A stretch of 64,000 nucleotides of DNA, from assembly GCF_004025535.1 (NCBI RefSeq), contig NZ_QJRG01000042.1, positions 244,556 to 308,555 on the forward strand, in the 5' to 3' direction. This DNA is from Pseudomonas alkylphenolica. Its GTDB lineage: Bacteria > Pseudomonadota > Gammaproteobacteria > Pseudomonadales > Pseudomonadaceae. The notes under the pieces are model-generated. The model saw nothing but the letters and a program-made list of their open reading frames with translations, was not told the DNA's origin and ran no database searches. How positions within the stretch are numbered: the first letter of the stretch is position 1; the number at the start of each line of letters is the position of its first letter. Positions 1 through 8,561 of this stretch are shown piece after piece. Position numbers and translations under genes: made by a program.

Positions 1-646
1 GCTGACCTTCAAACTGGCCAGCCTGACCACCCTGATTTTACTGCTGGTGGGGACGCCCATCGCCTGGTGGCTTGCGCGCACGCGCTCCTGGCTGCGCGGG
101 CCGGTGGGCGCCGTGGTGGCACTGCCCTTGGTGCTGCCACCGACGGTGATCGGCTTCTACCTGTTGCTGGCCCTGGGGCCCAACGGCTGGATTGGCCAGA
201 CCACCGAAGCGCTGGGGCTGGGCACCGTGGTGTTCAGCTTTACCGGCCTGGTGATCGGCTCGGTCATCTACTCCATGCCCTTTGTCGTGCAACCGCTGCA
301 AAACGCCTTCACTGCCATTGGCGAGCGTCCGCTGGAAGTGGCCGCCACCTTGCGGGCCAGCCCCTGGGACTGTTTCGTCCATGTCGTGCTGCCCCTGGCA
401 CGGCCCGGTTTCATCACCGCCAGCATCCTCGGCTTCGCCCATACCGTGGGTGAGTTCGGTGTGGTACTGATGATCGGCGGCAACATCCCCGACAAAACCC
501 GCGTCGTGTCGGTACAGATTTTCGATCATGTCGAAGCCATGGAGTACCAGCAAGCCCACTGGCTGGCCGGAGCCATGCTGGTGTTTTCCTTCCTCGTGCT
601 ACTGGCGCTGTACTCCAGCCGCCGGGGCAAATCGGCCTGGAGCTGA
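1..646 (+). CDS. modB: Molybdate ABC transporter permease ModB (5' truncated by window edge)
   Basis: The reading frame is open from base 2, so the true start lies before the window. The visible 214 residues are hydrophobic with at least four membrane segments. The stretch [17 protein letters not shown] followed by [10 protein letters not shown] is the cytoplasmic EAA loop that contacts the ATPase in ABC permeases of the molybdate/sulfate type. The product would form the inner-membrane channel for molybdate. It is followed after 12 nt by modC on the same strand, which supports the assignment. A sulfate-type permease is the main alternative, but the ModC-like partner argues for molybdate. Confidence 0.9.
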   Translation, partial: LTFKLASLTTLILLLVGTPIAWWLARTRSWLRGPVGAVVALPLVLPPTVIGFYLLLALGPNGWIGQTTEALGLGTVVFSFTGLVIGSVIYSMPFVVQPLQNAFTAIGERPLEVAATLRASPWDCFVHVVLPLARPGFITASILGFAHTVGEFGVVLMIGGNIPDKTRVVSVQIFDHVEAMEYQQAHWLAGAMLVFSFLVLLALYSSRRGKSAWS

Positions 647-658
647 GCGGTGCAGTCA

Positions 659-1738
659 ATGATTCATGCCCGGCTGAAGGTGACCCGCAACGACTTCAAA
701 CTGGATGTCGACCTGCAATTGCCCGGTCGCGGCATCAGCGCCCTGTTCGGCCACTCCGGCTCAGGCAAAACCACCTGCCTGCGCTGCCTTGCCGGTCTCG
801 AGCGCGCGTCCGATGCCTACATCGAGGTCAACGGGCAGGTCTGGCAAGACTCACGACGCAATCATTTCATTGCCCCGCACCTGCGCCCGATCGGCTACGT
901 GTTCCAGGAAGCCAGCCTGTTTCCACACCTGACCGTGCAAGGCAACCTGACCTTCGGCTGGCGGCGTATCCCGGCGCAGTCGCGCAAGGTCAGCCTCGAT
1001 CAAGCCTGCGAGCTGCTGGGTATCGAGCATTTGCTCAACCGCAAGCCTGCCACCCTTTCCGGCGGCGAAGCACAACGGGTAGGCATCGCCCGCGCCTTGC
1101 TTAGCAGCCCGCAGCTGCTGTTGATGGACGAACCGCTGGCGGCCCTCGACGGACCGCGCAAGCGCGAGATCCTGCCGTACCTGGAGCGTCTTCATGCCGA
1201 ATTGGAAATACCGCTGATTTATGTCAGCCATGCCCAGGATGAGGTGGCGCGCCTGGCGGATCATCTGGTCCTGCTGGATCAAGGTAATGTCCAGGCCAGC
1301 GGCCCGATTGCCGCCACCCTCGCTCGCCTCGACCTGCCGCTGGCACAGGGCGATGATGCCGGGGTGATCATCGAAGGCCTGGTCAGCAGCTACGACAGCC
1401 ACTACCAGTTACTGGGCCTGCAACTGCCAGGCAGTACGCTGGAACTGCGCTTGGCTCACGCGCCCTTGGCCCTGGGCACGCCATTACGACTCAAGGTCCA
1501 GGCGCGTGATGTCAGCCTGAGCCTGGCCGAAGATGCCAGTTCAAGCATCCTCAATCGGCTGCCGGTAACGGTCAGCGGTCACCAGGCTGCAGACAACAGT
1601 GCCCACGTGCTGGTCAGCCTCGATGCTGCCGGCAGCGTGCTGCTGGCGCGTATCACCCGCTACTCGGCCGACCAACTGGGCCTGCACGGCGGCCAGCAAT
1701 TGATCGCACAGATCAAGTCGGTGGCACTGCTGGGCTGA
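659..1738 (+). CDS. modC: Molybdate ABC transporter ATP-binding protein ModC
   Basis: The protein has 359 residues and powers molybdate import with ModB. Walker A is GHSGSGKTT near residue 36, the ABC signature is [14 protein letters not shown], and Walker B is [11 protein letters not shown]. The C-terminal third carries a TOBE/Mop-like domain (about residues 290-355), as ModC does. I chose ATG 659, which has a GAGCGG ribosome site 9 nt upstream and gives an N-terminus like that of E. coli ModC; a GTG at 650 is in frame but poorly placed. It lies 12 nt after modB, so the two are co-transcribed. Confidence 0.93.
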   Translation: MIHARLKVTRNDFKLDVDLQLPGRGISALFGHSGSGKTTCLRCLAGLERASDAYIEVNGQVWQDSRRNHFIAPHLRPIGYVFQEASLFPHLTVQGNLTFGWRRIPAQSRKVSLDQACELLGIEHLLNRKPATLSGGEAQRVGIARALLSSPQLLLMDEPLAALDGPRKREILPYLERLHAELEIPLIYVSHAQDEVARLADHLVLLDQGNVQASGPIAATLARLDLPLAQGDDAGVIIEGLVSSYDSHYQLLGLQLPGSTLELRLAHAPLALGTPLRLKVQARDVSLSLAEDASSSILNRLPVTVSGHQAADNSAHVLVSLDAAGSVLLARITRYSADQLGLHGGQQLIAQIKSVALLG

Positions 1739-1780
1739 TCGCGCGGTCCATAGTACAGATTCGGTCAGCGGATATGTGCC

Positions 1781-2794
1781 ATGGACGAAATCGCCCTTCC
1801 CGACAACCTGCATTACGTCGATGACAACCAGCCGGGCCTGCGCCGTAAAACCCTGCGCGGCCGCTTTGTCTACCTGGATGCTGACGGCCAGCGAATCAAC
1901 GACCCCGTCACCCTGGAGCGGATCAAGGCCCTGGCCATTCCCCCGGCCTATACCAATGTGTGGATCTGCGCCGACCCGCAAGGCCATGTGCAGGCCACCG
2001 GACGCGATGCCCGTGGCCGCAAGCAGTACCGCTATCATCCCGGCTGGCGCGATTTTCGCGACAGCCACAAGTACGGTCGCATGCAAGCCTTCGCCAGCCT
2101 GCTGCCCAAGCTGCGCAGTCAGCTGGAAAGCCACTTGGCACGCCCGGGCATGGACCGCGAGAAAATCATGGCCCTGGTGGTCAGCCTGCTCGACACCACC
2201 TTGATCCGCGTGGGCAACCGCCAGTACGCCCGCGACAACAACTCCTTCGGCCTGACCACCTTGCGCAACCGCCACGTCAAGGTCCAGGGCATTGCCATAC
2301 GCTTTCAGTTTCGCGGCAAAAGCGGTATCGAGCACCAGGTAACCCTGCGCAACCGACGCCTGGCCAACCTGATCAAGCGCTGCATGGACCTGCCCGGCCA
2401 GGACCTGTTCCAGTATCAGGACGAACAAGGCAATCGCCACAGCGTCGGCTCTGCCGATATCAATGCCTACCTGCAACAATTGACCGGCAGTGACTTCACC
2501 GCCAAGGACTACCGCACGTGGGCCGGCAGTGCGCTGGCGTTGAACCTGCTGCGCAAACTGCAATGGCAACCGGAACCCGAAGCGCGCCGACAGATCGTCG
2601 ACACTGTCAAGCAGGTCGCCTTGCGCCTGGGCAACACGCCCGCCGTGTGCCGGCGCTGCTATATCCACCCGGCCTTGCTCGAATGCTTTGCCCGCGGCGA
2701 ACTGGCCACCCTGCCGCGCGCGCGTAAACGCAAGGGCTTGAACGTCGAGGAAGTCCGCCTGGCGGTGTTTCTGAAAAGCCTGGATGGCCCTTGA
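1781..2794 (+). CDS. DNA topoisomerase IB (eukaryotic/poxvirus-like type IB)
   Basis: This 337-residue protein matches the small bacterial type IB topoisomerases, which relax supercoils through a 3'-phosphotyrosyl intermediate. The N-terminal part has the characteristic block IPPAYTNVWICADPQGH followed by GRKQYRYHPGWR. The catalytic core has the active-site tyrosine in CRRCYIHPALL at Tyr294, 43 residues from the C-terminus, and the expected upstream Arg/Lys-rich segments. It starts 42 nt after modC and may be read through from it, although nothing links the two functionally. It is full length for the family (about 330-350 residues). Confidence 0.9.
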   Translation: MDEIALPDNLHYVDDNQPGLRRKTLRGRFVYLDADGQRINDPVTLERIKALAIPPAYTNVWICADPQGHVQATGRDARGRKQYRYHPGWRDFRDSHKYGRMQAFASLLPKLRSQLESHLARPGMDREKIMALVVSLLDTTLIRVGNRQYARDNNSFGLTTLRNRHVKVQGIAIRFQFRGKSGIEHQVTLRNRRLANLIKRCMDLPGQDLFQYQDEQGNRHSVGSADINAYLQQLTGSDFTAKDYRTWAGSALALNLLRKLQWQPEPEARRQIVDTVKQVALRLGNTPAVCRRCYIHPALLECFARGELATLPRARKRKGLNVEEVRLAVFLKSLDGP

Positions 2795-3075
2795 AGATCG
2801 ATACAACAGGCCCCAATTCCCCTATCATGCAGAGAAATTTCCCATATTCGCTCAAGCCCCCTATGCTTGCGTGTGTGAGCCGAAATCATGGGATCGCAGC
2901 GTACATTTGCCCCGTGGGGCACCTGTGACCAAAGGCTCGGCACAGATTGTGAATTCGGGGGAATTAATATCCGCCGAAAACGTCTTTAATGAAGGAAAAG
3001 AGGAACACGCAGCGCGGGTTCCCGGCTAGTGCGAGCACAGTTTGCACAGCAACTTACGTTACCAAGGAGAAATAC

Positions 3076-3276
3076 ATGCTGATACTCACCCGCAAGGTTG
3101 GCGAAAGCATCGTCATCAACGATGACATCAAAGTCACCATTCTGGGCGTTAAAGGTATGCAAGTGAGGATCGGCATCGACGCGCCTAAAGATGTCCAGGT
3201 GCACCGCGAAGAGATCTACAAGCGCATTCAGGCCGGCAGCCCGGCACCGGAAAAAGGAGACACTCACCACGAGTGA
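3076..3276 (+). CDS. csrA: CsrA/RsmA-family post-transcriptional regulator
   Basis: A 66-residue RNA-binding protein that would dimerise and bind GGA motifs in mRNA leaders to control translation. The N-terminus [15 protein letters not shown] and the conserved segment [13 protein letters not shown] are diagnostic. Leu4, Arg6 and Arg44, known RNA contacts in the family, are present. The start at 3076 is set by AAGGAG at 3064-3069; an in-frame ATG at 2989 would add 29 unrelated residues. Pseudomonads carry several copies (RsmA, RsmE, RsmI). The residues [17 protein letters not shown] differ from my memory of canonical RsmA, so this is probably an accessory RsmE/RsmI-like paralogue. The 281 nt upstream hold its promoter and no gene. 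Confidence 0.93.
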   Translation: MLILTRKVGESIVINDDIKVTILGVKGMQVRIGIDAPKDVQVHREEIYKRIQAGSPAPEKGDTHHE

Positions 3277-3348
3277 AGCGCGCCGATTCAAGTCGCACGG
3301 ATGCGCTTGACCCTGATCTCGTCTGCCTCGCGGCCGGCCGCAATGGCC

Positions 3349-3720
3349 TCACGATGATTTGGGCGCGCCGACCAGCTCCTTGACCTTGGCTATCATCTCG
3401 CGAATGTCGAAGGGCTTGTCGAATACCGCCACGAACAAGTCAGGATTGCCTCGTCCTTCATGCGCCTGGGCGCCACTCATCAGTATCACCGGCAGGGTCT
3501 GCAACAGGGGCTGCCTGCGGATTTCCACTGCCAGTTCCTCCCCGTTCAACTGCGGCATCATGTAGTCGGTGATGACCAGCTCCACGCGCTTGCCTTTGAG
3601 AATATCCAGCGCTTTTTGCCCGTTGCTGGCCGTTTCCACCTGATACCCTTCATCCTCCAGGGCATAACTGAGAATATTGGCGATCAGGTATTCATCGTCG
3701 ACGACCAGAATCGTGCTCAT
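3349..3720 (-). CDS. Single-domain response regulator (CheY-like)
   Basis: A 123-residue stand-alone receiver domain with no output domain. The acidic pocket VVDDE, phosphoacceptor Asp52 in VITDYMMPQLNG, the LMSG switch residue and Lys in VFDKPFD are all present, so it should be phosphorylatable. It starts 19 nt downstream of the kaiC-like gene, and the PAS kinase heads the same operon, so that kinase is the likely phosphodonor. I chose ATG 3720, preceded by AGGTGG; extending to 3819 would overlap the KaiC gene with basic low-complexity sequence. It may act by protein-protein contact. Confidence 0.88.
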   Translation of the reverse strand: MSTILVVDDEYLIANILSYALEDEGYQVETASNGQKALDILKGKRVELVITDYMMPQLNGEELAVEIRRQPLLQTLPVILMSGAQAHEGRGNPDLFVAVFDKPFDIREMIAKVKELVGAPKSS

Positions 3721-3739
3721 GACTGTACCACCTGCACGT

Positions 3740-5182
3740 TCACGCGCCCGGCACCGGCGACGGGGTGCCAGAGAGCACGGCTGTCGCCTGGGTGAAGGCT
3801 TTTTGCAGGTCGATGCCATGCGCGCTGATGATCAATTCCAGCAGCGCCGGATCGTAGTAACTGTCACGCACCTTGAGGATCGACAGCAGGCGCTTGAGTT
3901 CCGACTCCAGCTCGACAAAGCGCATCAGCAGCAGGTTATCGACAATGCTCGACAAGTCCGGGGCAGGTGCATTGATTTCCGAGCCGAAGATATCGCGCAT
4001 TTCCCAAGTGGCCATGACACTCACATCCCGGGCCCGCAGCTCACCGGTCAAAGCCCGGAAAAACTCGTTCAGCCGCGCCGGGTTGCTCGCAAGGCGAGTG
4101 AAGGCCCCCAGGCTGTCGATCAGCACACGACGAATACCGTGTGCCTGAACCTGGCTCAGCAGGCGCGCACCCACCTCATCCAGCCCGCCTTCGGTGGTCG
4201 GCTGCCAACCTATGTGCAACGCACCATGGCGCTCCATTTCAGCAAAATCGTGTCCCAAAGCACTGGCTTTGAGACGTAATCGATGCGGTGTTTCGTAAAA
4301 GCCGAAATGCAGCCCGGGCGCCTCCGGCGTGGCTGCCGCCAGAAAACTCACACCCAGCGACGTCTTGCCGATCCCCGAGGGGCCCATGACCAGCGTTACC
4401 GAAGCGCCAGGCAAGCCGCCACCGAGCAACTCATCAAGCACCTTGATGCCACTGCTGACACGCCCCTGCTCGTCACTGCCGCTGCCACTGGGGTGGCTGT
4501 AAAGCGACTCAAGCCGCGGATACACCTGCAGGCCATCCTCGGTGATTTCGCAGTCATGCAGGCCTGACAACGCACCACTGCCGCGGGTCTTGCGTAACTG
4601 GATGCGGCGCACCGAACGACTCCCGACCAGCACCTCTCCCAGCTCGATCACGCCATCGACCATCGTGTGTTCCGGGCTGCCATCGTCCAATCGCGAACTG
4701 GTAAGAAACAGCACCGTGCAACCGGAAAACGCTGCATGCCCCTGTAGATCGGCAATGAATTTTTTCGTGTCCAGCGGCGTATCTGCCCGTGACCTGGCGG
4801 TCAACAAGCCATCGACAATCAGCAAGGTTGCCTGGTGGCGACTGATTTCGCCGCGCAGCAGCTTTACCACCGGGTCCAGGCCTTCACGCTCGAGCGTATC
4901 GAAAGCGCTGACAAACTGGATCTGATTGCCGACCCGGTTCGGGTCAAAAAAGCTCAGGGTAGAGAGGTACTGGAACAGGCGTTCGTGCGACTCGCTCAAT
5001 AAAGTAGCGACCAGCACCCGCCCGCCCTGCCCGACATGATTGAACGCCAACTGGTTGGCCAAAATAGTCTTGCCCGAGCCAGGCGGCCCTTGAACGATAT
5101 AGGACGCACCGGCAATCAAGCCGCCCTTGAGCAATGCATCCAGACCATCAATACCGCTTACAAGGCGCTTGAGTTGTTCCAC
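3740..5182 (-). CDS. KaiC-like double-domain RecA-fold ATPase
   Basis: This 480-residue protein has two tandem KaiC domains, slightly shorter than cyanobacterial KaiC (519). P-loops are GPPGSGKT (residues 32-39) and GPSGIGKT (267-274). In each domain only the second Glu of the KaiC catalytic Glu pair aligns (Ser63-Glu64, Tyr296-Glu297). In the second domain DLSSIVDN puts Ser411-Ser412 where KaiC has its phosphorylated Ser431-Thr432. No kaiA or kaiB gene is in the window. It sits between a PAS kinase (15-nt gap) and a receiver protein (19-nt gap), so a signalling role, not a clock, is the simplest reading. The alignment is by eye from memory of KaiC. Confidence 0.85.
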   Translation of the reverse strand: MEQLKRLVSGIDGLDALLKGGLIAGASYIVQGPPGSGKTILANQLAFNHVGQGGRVLVATLLSESHERLFQYLSTLSFFDPNRVGNQIQFVSAFDTLEREGLDPVVKLLRGEISRHQATLLIVDGLLTARSRADTPLDTKKFIADLQGHAAFSGCTVLFLTSSRLDDGSPEHTMVDGVIELGEVLVGSRSVRRIQLRKTRGSGALSGLHDCEITEDGLQVYPRLESLYSHPSGSGSDEQGRVSSGIKVLDELLGGGLPGASVTLVMGPSGIGKTSLGVSFLAAATPEAPGLHFGFYETPHRLRLKASALGHDFAEMERHGALHIGWQPTTEGGLDEVGARLLSQVQAHGIRRVLIDSLGAFTRLASNPARLNEFFRALTGELRARDVSVMATWEMRDIFGSEINAPAPDLSSIVDNLLLMRFVELESELKRLLSILKVRDSYYDPALLELIISAHGIDLQKAFTQATAVLSGTPSPVPGA

Positions 5183-5197
5183 GATACGCTCACCCGT

Positions 5198-6346
5198 TCA
5201 ATTGGACGCCGCAGTGTTTGCCTCAAAAACCGGCAGATACAAGGTCATACGCGTGCCTTCGCCTTGCACGCTGGCCACCGTAACGGCGCCATTGCTCTGC
5301 TTGATAAAGCCATAGACCTGACTCAACCCCAATCCAGTTCCCTTGCCAAATGCCTTGGTGGTGAAGAAAGGCTCGAAGATCCGCGGCAATACACTCGGGG
5401 CGATACCTCGACCGTCATCGCTGACGTCCAGCCGTACAAACGCACCGTGCAAGTCTTCGACCTCTCCCGCCAGCTGACAGTTGCATGCCTGCAAACAAAT
5501 AACCCCTTCGCCCTCCAGCGCATCACGGGCATTGAGGATCAGATTCACCAGTACCATCTGCAACTGGCCGCCATCCACGATGACATCCTGCAAGCCCTCC
5601 CCCAGCTGCACCTGCAACTCGACACCTTTGGGCAGTGCGTGCGCCAGCAGCAAACGACTCGATTCGATCAACGCTAACAGTTGCACCCGCCCTGACTTCA
5701 GTACTTTGTGCCGGGCAAAGCTGAGCAACTGTTGCGTCATCTGCGCGCCGCGCTCACCGGCATCAACAATATGTTCCAGCAGACGATGAACACGCAGCGA
5801 ATCCTGACTGCCAAGGGCCAGCTTCGCCGAACCGATGATAATGGTCAGCAGATTGTTGAAGTCGTGCGCCATGCCCCCCGTCAACTGGCCGAGGGCGTCG
5901 AGCTTCTGCGCCTGAAACAGTTGCGCGCGCATGGCATCCAGTTGCTGAGCAGCTTCGAGACGGTCGGTGATATCCCGGGTTATCTTCGCCAGGCCGATGA
6001 TCTCGCCGTCTGGCGAACGGATCACATCCAGTGCTGCCAAGGCCCAGAAACGCGTACCATCCTTGCGCACACGCCAGCCCTCGTCCTGGGCAACGCCGGT
6101 CCTGAGGGCCCGTTCAAGCAGCATGGCCGGTCTGCCTTCGATACGATCCTGGTCGGTAAAAAACAGTGAGAAATGCTTGCCTATCACTTCTTCGGCGCGC
6201 CACCCCTTGATGCGCTGCGCACCTGCGTTCCAGGAGACGATATGCCCTTGAGGGTCGAGCATGTAGATGGCGTAGTCCACCACAGCCTGCACCAACTGCT
6301 CATAAGGACTGGCTTGCAGGGTGTCCGGGCGATCAGAAGAACTCAT
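5198..6346 (-). CDS. PAS-domain sensor histidine kinase (cytoplasmic)
   Basis: A 382-residue kinase with no membrane segment. The N-terminal PAS/PAC domain (about residues 15-130) contains YAIYMLDPQGHIVSWN. The dimerisation helix follows, with phosphoacceptor His161 in GMAHDFNNLL. The ATPase domain has the N-box NLILNARDAL, G1 DDGRGI, F-box FEPFFTT and G2 GTGLGLS. PAS sequences of this kind often bind flavin or haem, but no cofactor can be read here. It heads the minus-strand operon with the KaiC-like ATPase and the single receiver. Start 6346 is preceded by a GGGGG stretch; an upstream GTG-like extension to 6361 is less likely. Confidence 0.9.
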   Translation of the reverse strand: MSSSDRPDTLQASPYEQLVQAVVDYAIYMLDPQGHIVSWNAGAQRIKGWRAEEVIGKHFSLFFTDQDRIEGRPAMLLERALRTGVAQDEGWRVRKDGTRFWALAALDVIRSPDGEIIGLAKITRDITDRLEAAQQLDAMRAQLFQAQKLDALGQLTGGMAHDFNNLLTIIIGSAKLALGSQDSLRVHRLLEHIVDAGERGAQMTQQLLSFARHKVLKSGRVQLLALIESSRLLLAHALPKGVELQVQLGEGLQDVIVDGGQLQMVLVNLILNARDALEGEGVICLQACNCQLAGEVEDLHGAFVRLDVSDDGRGIAPSVLPRIFEPFFTTKAFGKGTGLGLSQVYGFIKQSNGAVTVASVQGEGTRMTLYLPVFEANTAASN

Positions 6347-6616
6347 GCAACCCCCACGCAATACGCAGACTTATTCAAGCATAGACAGCCCGCGGGCCTG
6401 GCAATTCCAGCAGATCGATATTTCCAATGAAAAGCACCGGTTCAATAGCCGGGCGCAGCCCCCAAAGGCGCAGCCCATGGCGGCTACAAGGCCTTGGCTG
6501 CGGTTGACTCAAATATAACGATGAGTTATAAAGCACGCTTGATTGCGGCGGAAACTCATTTTCCCCAGGGCTTCGATCCAACGACACGCCCGGTCGCCAG
6601 ACCCTTTCAAACCTGT

Positions 6617-6701
6617 GCGAGTGTGGTGGAATTGGTATACACAGCAGACTTAAAATCTGCCGGCGTGAGCCTTGCGGGTTCGAGTCCCGCCACTCGCACC
6701 A
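6617..6701 (+). tRNA. tRNA-Leu (anticodon UAA)
   Basis: The 85-nt class II tRNA folds with acceptor GCGAGTG pairing with CACTCGC and an encoded CCA end. The anticodon loop CTTAAAA sits on a CAGA/TCTG stem, giving anticodon UAA. A long variable arm (GCGTGAGCCTTGC) and the T-arm GGGTTCGAGTCCC are present. It is a stand-alone gene followed at once by a rho-independent terminator. Confidence 0.96.
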
Positions 6702-6710
6702 TCTTCTTGA

Positions 6711-6737
6711 AAGGCGCCTTGCAGGCGCCTTTTTTAT
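6711..6737 (+). terminator. Rho-independent terminator of tRNA-Leu
   Basis: AAGGCGCC (6711-6718) pairs with GGCGCCTT (6724-6731) around a 5-nt loop and runs into a T tract. It begins 9 nt after the tRNA CCA end. Confidence 0.88.
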
Positions 6738-6815
6738 TGCCTGCCGCCGTCCGTCGGGGCAAAAACGATAACCAGCTGCTATGGTGAAATGGCCCCATTA
6801 CAAAGGAAGGCGGCC

Positions 6816-7232
6816 ATGCGCTATACCCTGTTCGATAACCAGCGCGATGTGATCATCCTGCTGGCGCGTATCCTGCTCATGATCCTGTTTGTCATGTCTG
6901 GCTGGAGCAAACTGACCGGCTTCGACGGTACCGTCAGCTACCTGGCTTCGCTGGGCGCACCCATGCCCACGGTGGCAGCCGGAGTCGCCGTGATCATGGA
7001 GTTTTTTGTCGCCATCTTGCTGATCATCGGCTTCTACACCCGGCCACTGGCGTTTCTGTTCGCCTTGTTCGTGATCGGCACGGCGCTGATTGGCCACCCG
7101 TTCTGGACCATGACCGATGAGGCGGCCCGCGCCGCCAACAGTGTGCAGTTTTTCAAGAACCTGAGTATTTGCGGCGGCTTGCTGTTGCTGTCAGTGACCG
7201 GCGCTGGCAGATTCTCGGCGGACGGCCGATAA
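6816..7232 (+). CDS. DoxX-family membrane protein
   Basis: A 138-residue integral membrane protein with four predicted helices (about residues 10-30, 48-72, 75-95, 112-132). The segment LARILLMILFVMSGWSKLTGFDGTVSYL with the later GFYTRPLAF pattern is typical of DoxX/YphA-like proteins, whose biochemical role is poorly defined. Start ATG 6816 is set by AAAGGAAGG at 6802-6810. It is monocistronic and starts 78 nt after the tRNA-Leu terminator. Confidence 0.85.
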   Translation: MRYTLFDNQRDVIILLARILLMILFVMSGWSKLTGFDGTVSYLASLGAPMPTVAAGVAVIMEFFVAILLIIGFYTRPLAFLFALFVIGTALIGHPFWTMTDEAARAANSVQFFKNLSICGGLLLLSVTGAGRFSADGR

Positions 7233-7245
7233 ACCGGCGCTCGGC

Positions 7246-7434
7246 CTAGCAGTCGTCAAGCGGATCGACACCCTCGTCCCAATCCATTTCATCCAGGGTG
7301 TCGGCCGACTCATCGTCCTGCGGGTCGAACAGCGGGTCGACTTCGTCCTGCTGGGCGGGGTCAAGGTCATAGAACTCATGATCGAGCAGGTGGTCGTGTT
7401 CAGGTTCGTGAATGTCCGGCTCGTCATGCATCAT
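7246..7434 (-). CDS. Small highly acidic protein, unknown function
   Basis: From ATG 7434 the protein is 62 residues, mostly Asp, Glu, His and Pro, with MHDEPDIHEPEHDHLLDHE at its start and no recognisable domain. It converges on doxX and lies next to another small gene on the other strand. The bias toward Asp/Glu is strong and not a simple by-product of GC content, but short reading frames like this can be spurious. A longer version from TTG 7500 is possible but has no clear ribosome site. Confidence 0.5.
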   Translation of the reverse strand: MMHDEPDIHEPEHDHLLDHEFYDLDPAQQDEVDPLFDPQDDESADTLDEMDWDEGVDPLDDC

Positions 7435-7515
7435 CAGTACCTGTGGCAGCGCGTTTGGCAAAAGGGACGCTTGTATAAGCCAGGGATTCAAAATCGTCAA
7501 CGCCAGGGAGCCACC

Positions 7516-7758
7516 ATGAAGTATCTGCTGATCGTCCTCACCAGCTACATCGCTTCATTCTATGCCGTCGGGGCCATTGTCGATGCTCGCCTGCAGAGCA
7601 TGACCGAAGATTTGCGTCATTACGCGCATGCCCCCGCTCAGTCCGAGTACCTTGAGGACGTGCGTGTGCATGCCCAGCATTCGAAGATCGAATACGCCGC
7701 CGTGCTGGGCACGCTGCTGGCGTTGGCCCTGTCGATGCTGGTGTGGGTGCTGGGTTGA
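7516..7758 (+). CDS. Small membrane protein, unknown function
   Basis: An 80-residue protein with an N-terminal hydrophobic segment (MKYLLIVLTSYIASFYAVG) and a C-terminal one (AVLGTLLALALSMLVWVLG) joined by a charged loop of about 40 residues. ATG 7516 has AGGGAG at 7505-7510. The topology suggests a two-span inner-membrane protein with the loop on one side. I do not recognise the family. Confidence 0.68.
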   Translation: MKYLLIVLTSYIASFYAVGAIVDARLQSMTEDLRHYAHAPAQSEYLEDVRVHAQHSKIEYAAVLGTLLALALSMLVWVLG

Positions 7759-7765
7759 GTCGCGT

Positions 7766-7966
7766 TCAGGGCTGGTGCAACAACGCAGCATTGGCCTGAC
7801 GCACCATCTGCAGCCATTCGCCAGCGCTGACCGCGCCCGATTGCTCCAGACGGTCTGCGGCCATCAATGCCTGGTCGTACGCTTCTTCCTGCAAAACTCC
7901 CTCGCCAAGGAACGTTGCGCGCCATTGCAGTATTGCAACAGCCCCTTTTCTGTCTTCCATCTCCAT
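7766..7966 (-). CDS. Small cytoplasmic protein, unknown function
   Basis: A predicted protein of 66 residues (start ATG 7966, alternative ATG 7960) with helix-forming sequence such as EEAYDQALMAADRLEQSGAVSAGEWLQMVRQAN. It converges with the membrane-protein gene, the stops being 8 nt apart. The amphipathic composition and codon use look coding, but no family is recognised and the ribosome site is weak. Confidence 0.5.
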   Translation of the reverse strand: MEMEDRKGAVAILQWRATFLGEGVLQEEAYDQALMAADRLEQSGAVSAGEWLQMVRQANAALLHQP

Positions 7967-8225
7967 CCCCAACTGGCCGTTAAACAGGCAGCAATGCGGG
8001 TTGCCGCCAAAGCGCCGGCAAGATTACAGGAGAGTGAAAGCCATGAGAACAGTTTTCATTATCAATTGAAATAAAAACCTGGATGCTTAACAAGAATCAT
8101 CTGCTGATGAGTACCGCCACGCCATGACGCGGCTTTTTCTACCTCCTGTCGTTTCCCTCATCGCCTGGTTGCAGCAAGGCAAATCGATGACTAATAGTTA
8201 CATGTCTGCCTGGGGAGGCGCAAAA

Positions 8226-8465
8226 ATGCAACCAAGATTCGTTATTGTTCCGGCGGTGCCAATCGAGCAGGAGTCCTTCCGCGCAGGCGCCCGGTACTAT
8301 GCAACCACAGTGCCGGGAGGATTCGACATTTACGATAACCAGGAAAAAATCCGGCTTAAACCCAGCTATCCCGTTAAAGAAGAAGCCATTACTCACTGCG
8401 AGCGCATGAACGCTGAACACAGCTGCGTCCCGGAAACTGATGCAGCTTGCTTGATACCGAGCTAG
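8226..8465 (+). CDS. Small conserved protein, paralogue of the gene at 12630
   Basis: A 79-residue soluble protein. Residues 1-46 closely match the product of 12630..12866; both share PAVPIE, GAR(Y/F)YA and VPGGFDIYDNQEK. Start 8226 is set by GGGGAGG 7 nt upstream and by conservation of the same leader before the paralogue. The C-terminal 30 residues diverge between the copies. The function is unknown. The repeated leader suggests both genes share a regulatory signal. A longer frame from 8124 exists but is not supported. Confidence 0.72.
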   Translation: MQPRFVIVPAVPIEQESFRAGARYYATTVPGGFDIYDNQEKIRLKPSYPVKEEAITHCERMNAEHSCVPETDAACLIPS

Positions 8466-8518
8466 CCTGGCACTTCGACCCTGCCCACAACGCTGGCCTT
8501 TGCAGCTCCCTACAAATG

Positions 8519-8542
8519 CCCCGTAGACGTTAATCTGCGGGG
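8519..8542. terminator. Hairpin repeated at 13058-13081 (probable terminator)
   Basis: CCCCGTAGA pairs with TCTGCGGGG around loop CGTTAA. On the minus strand it begins 20 nt past the stop of the gene at 8562..8918 and runs into CATTTG, a weak T tract. It matches the tRNA-Cys terminator hairpin at 13058-13081 at 23 of 24 positions, in the same orientation. Confidence 0.6.
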
Positions 8543-8561
8543 TAGCCCAGCTGGCACGCAA

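Noticed and set aside
1541..2806. 421-codon minus-strand frame opposite modC and topoisomerase IB
   Set aside because: It overlaps two well-supported genes on the other strand and shows no domain.
2784..3029. Short plus-strand frame before csrA
   Set aside because: No ribosome site, odd composition, and it overlaps the likely csrA promoter.
2989..3075. N-terminal extension of csrA from ATG 2989
   Set aside because: CsrA proteins begin at MLILTR, and AAGGAG sits in front of that ATG.
3740..5182. Calling the KaiC-like operon a circadian clock
   Set aside because: No kaiA or kaiB is seen, and the first catalytic Glu of each domain is replaced.
8539..8561. 8519-8542 hairpin as terminator of the plus-strand gene at 8226
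   Set aside because: The plus-strand side lacks a T tract. On the minus strand it is directly behind the gene at 8562, which fits better.
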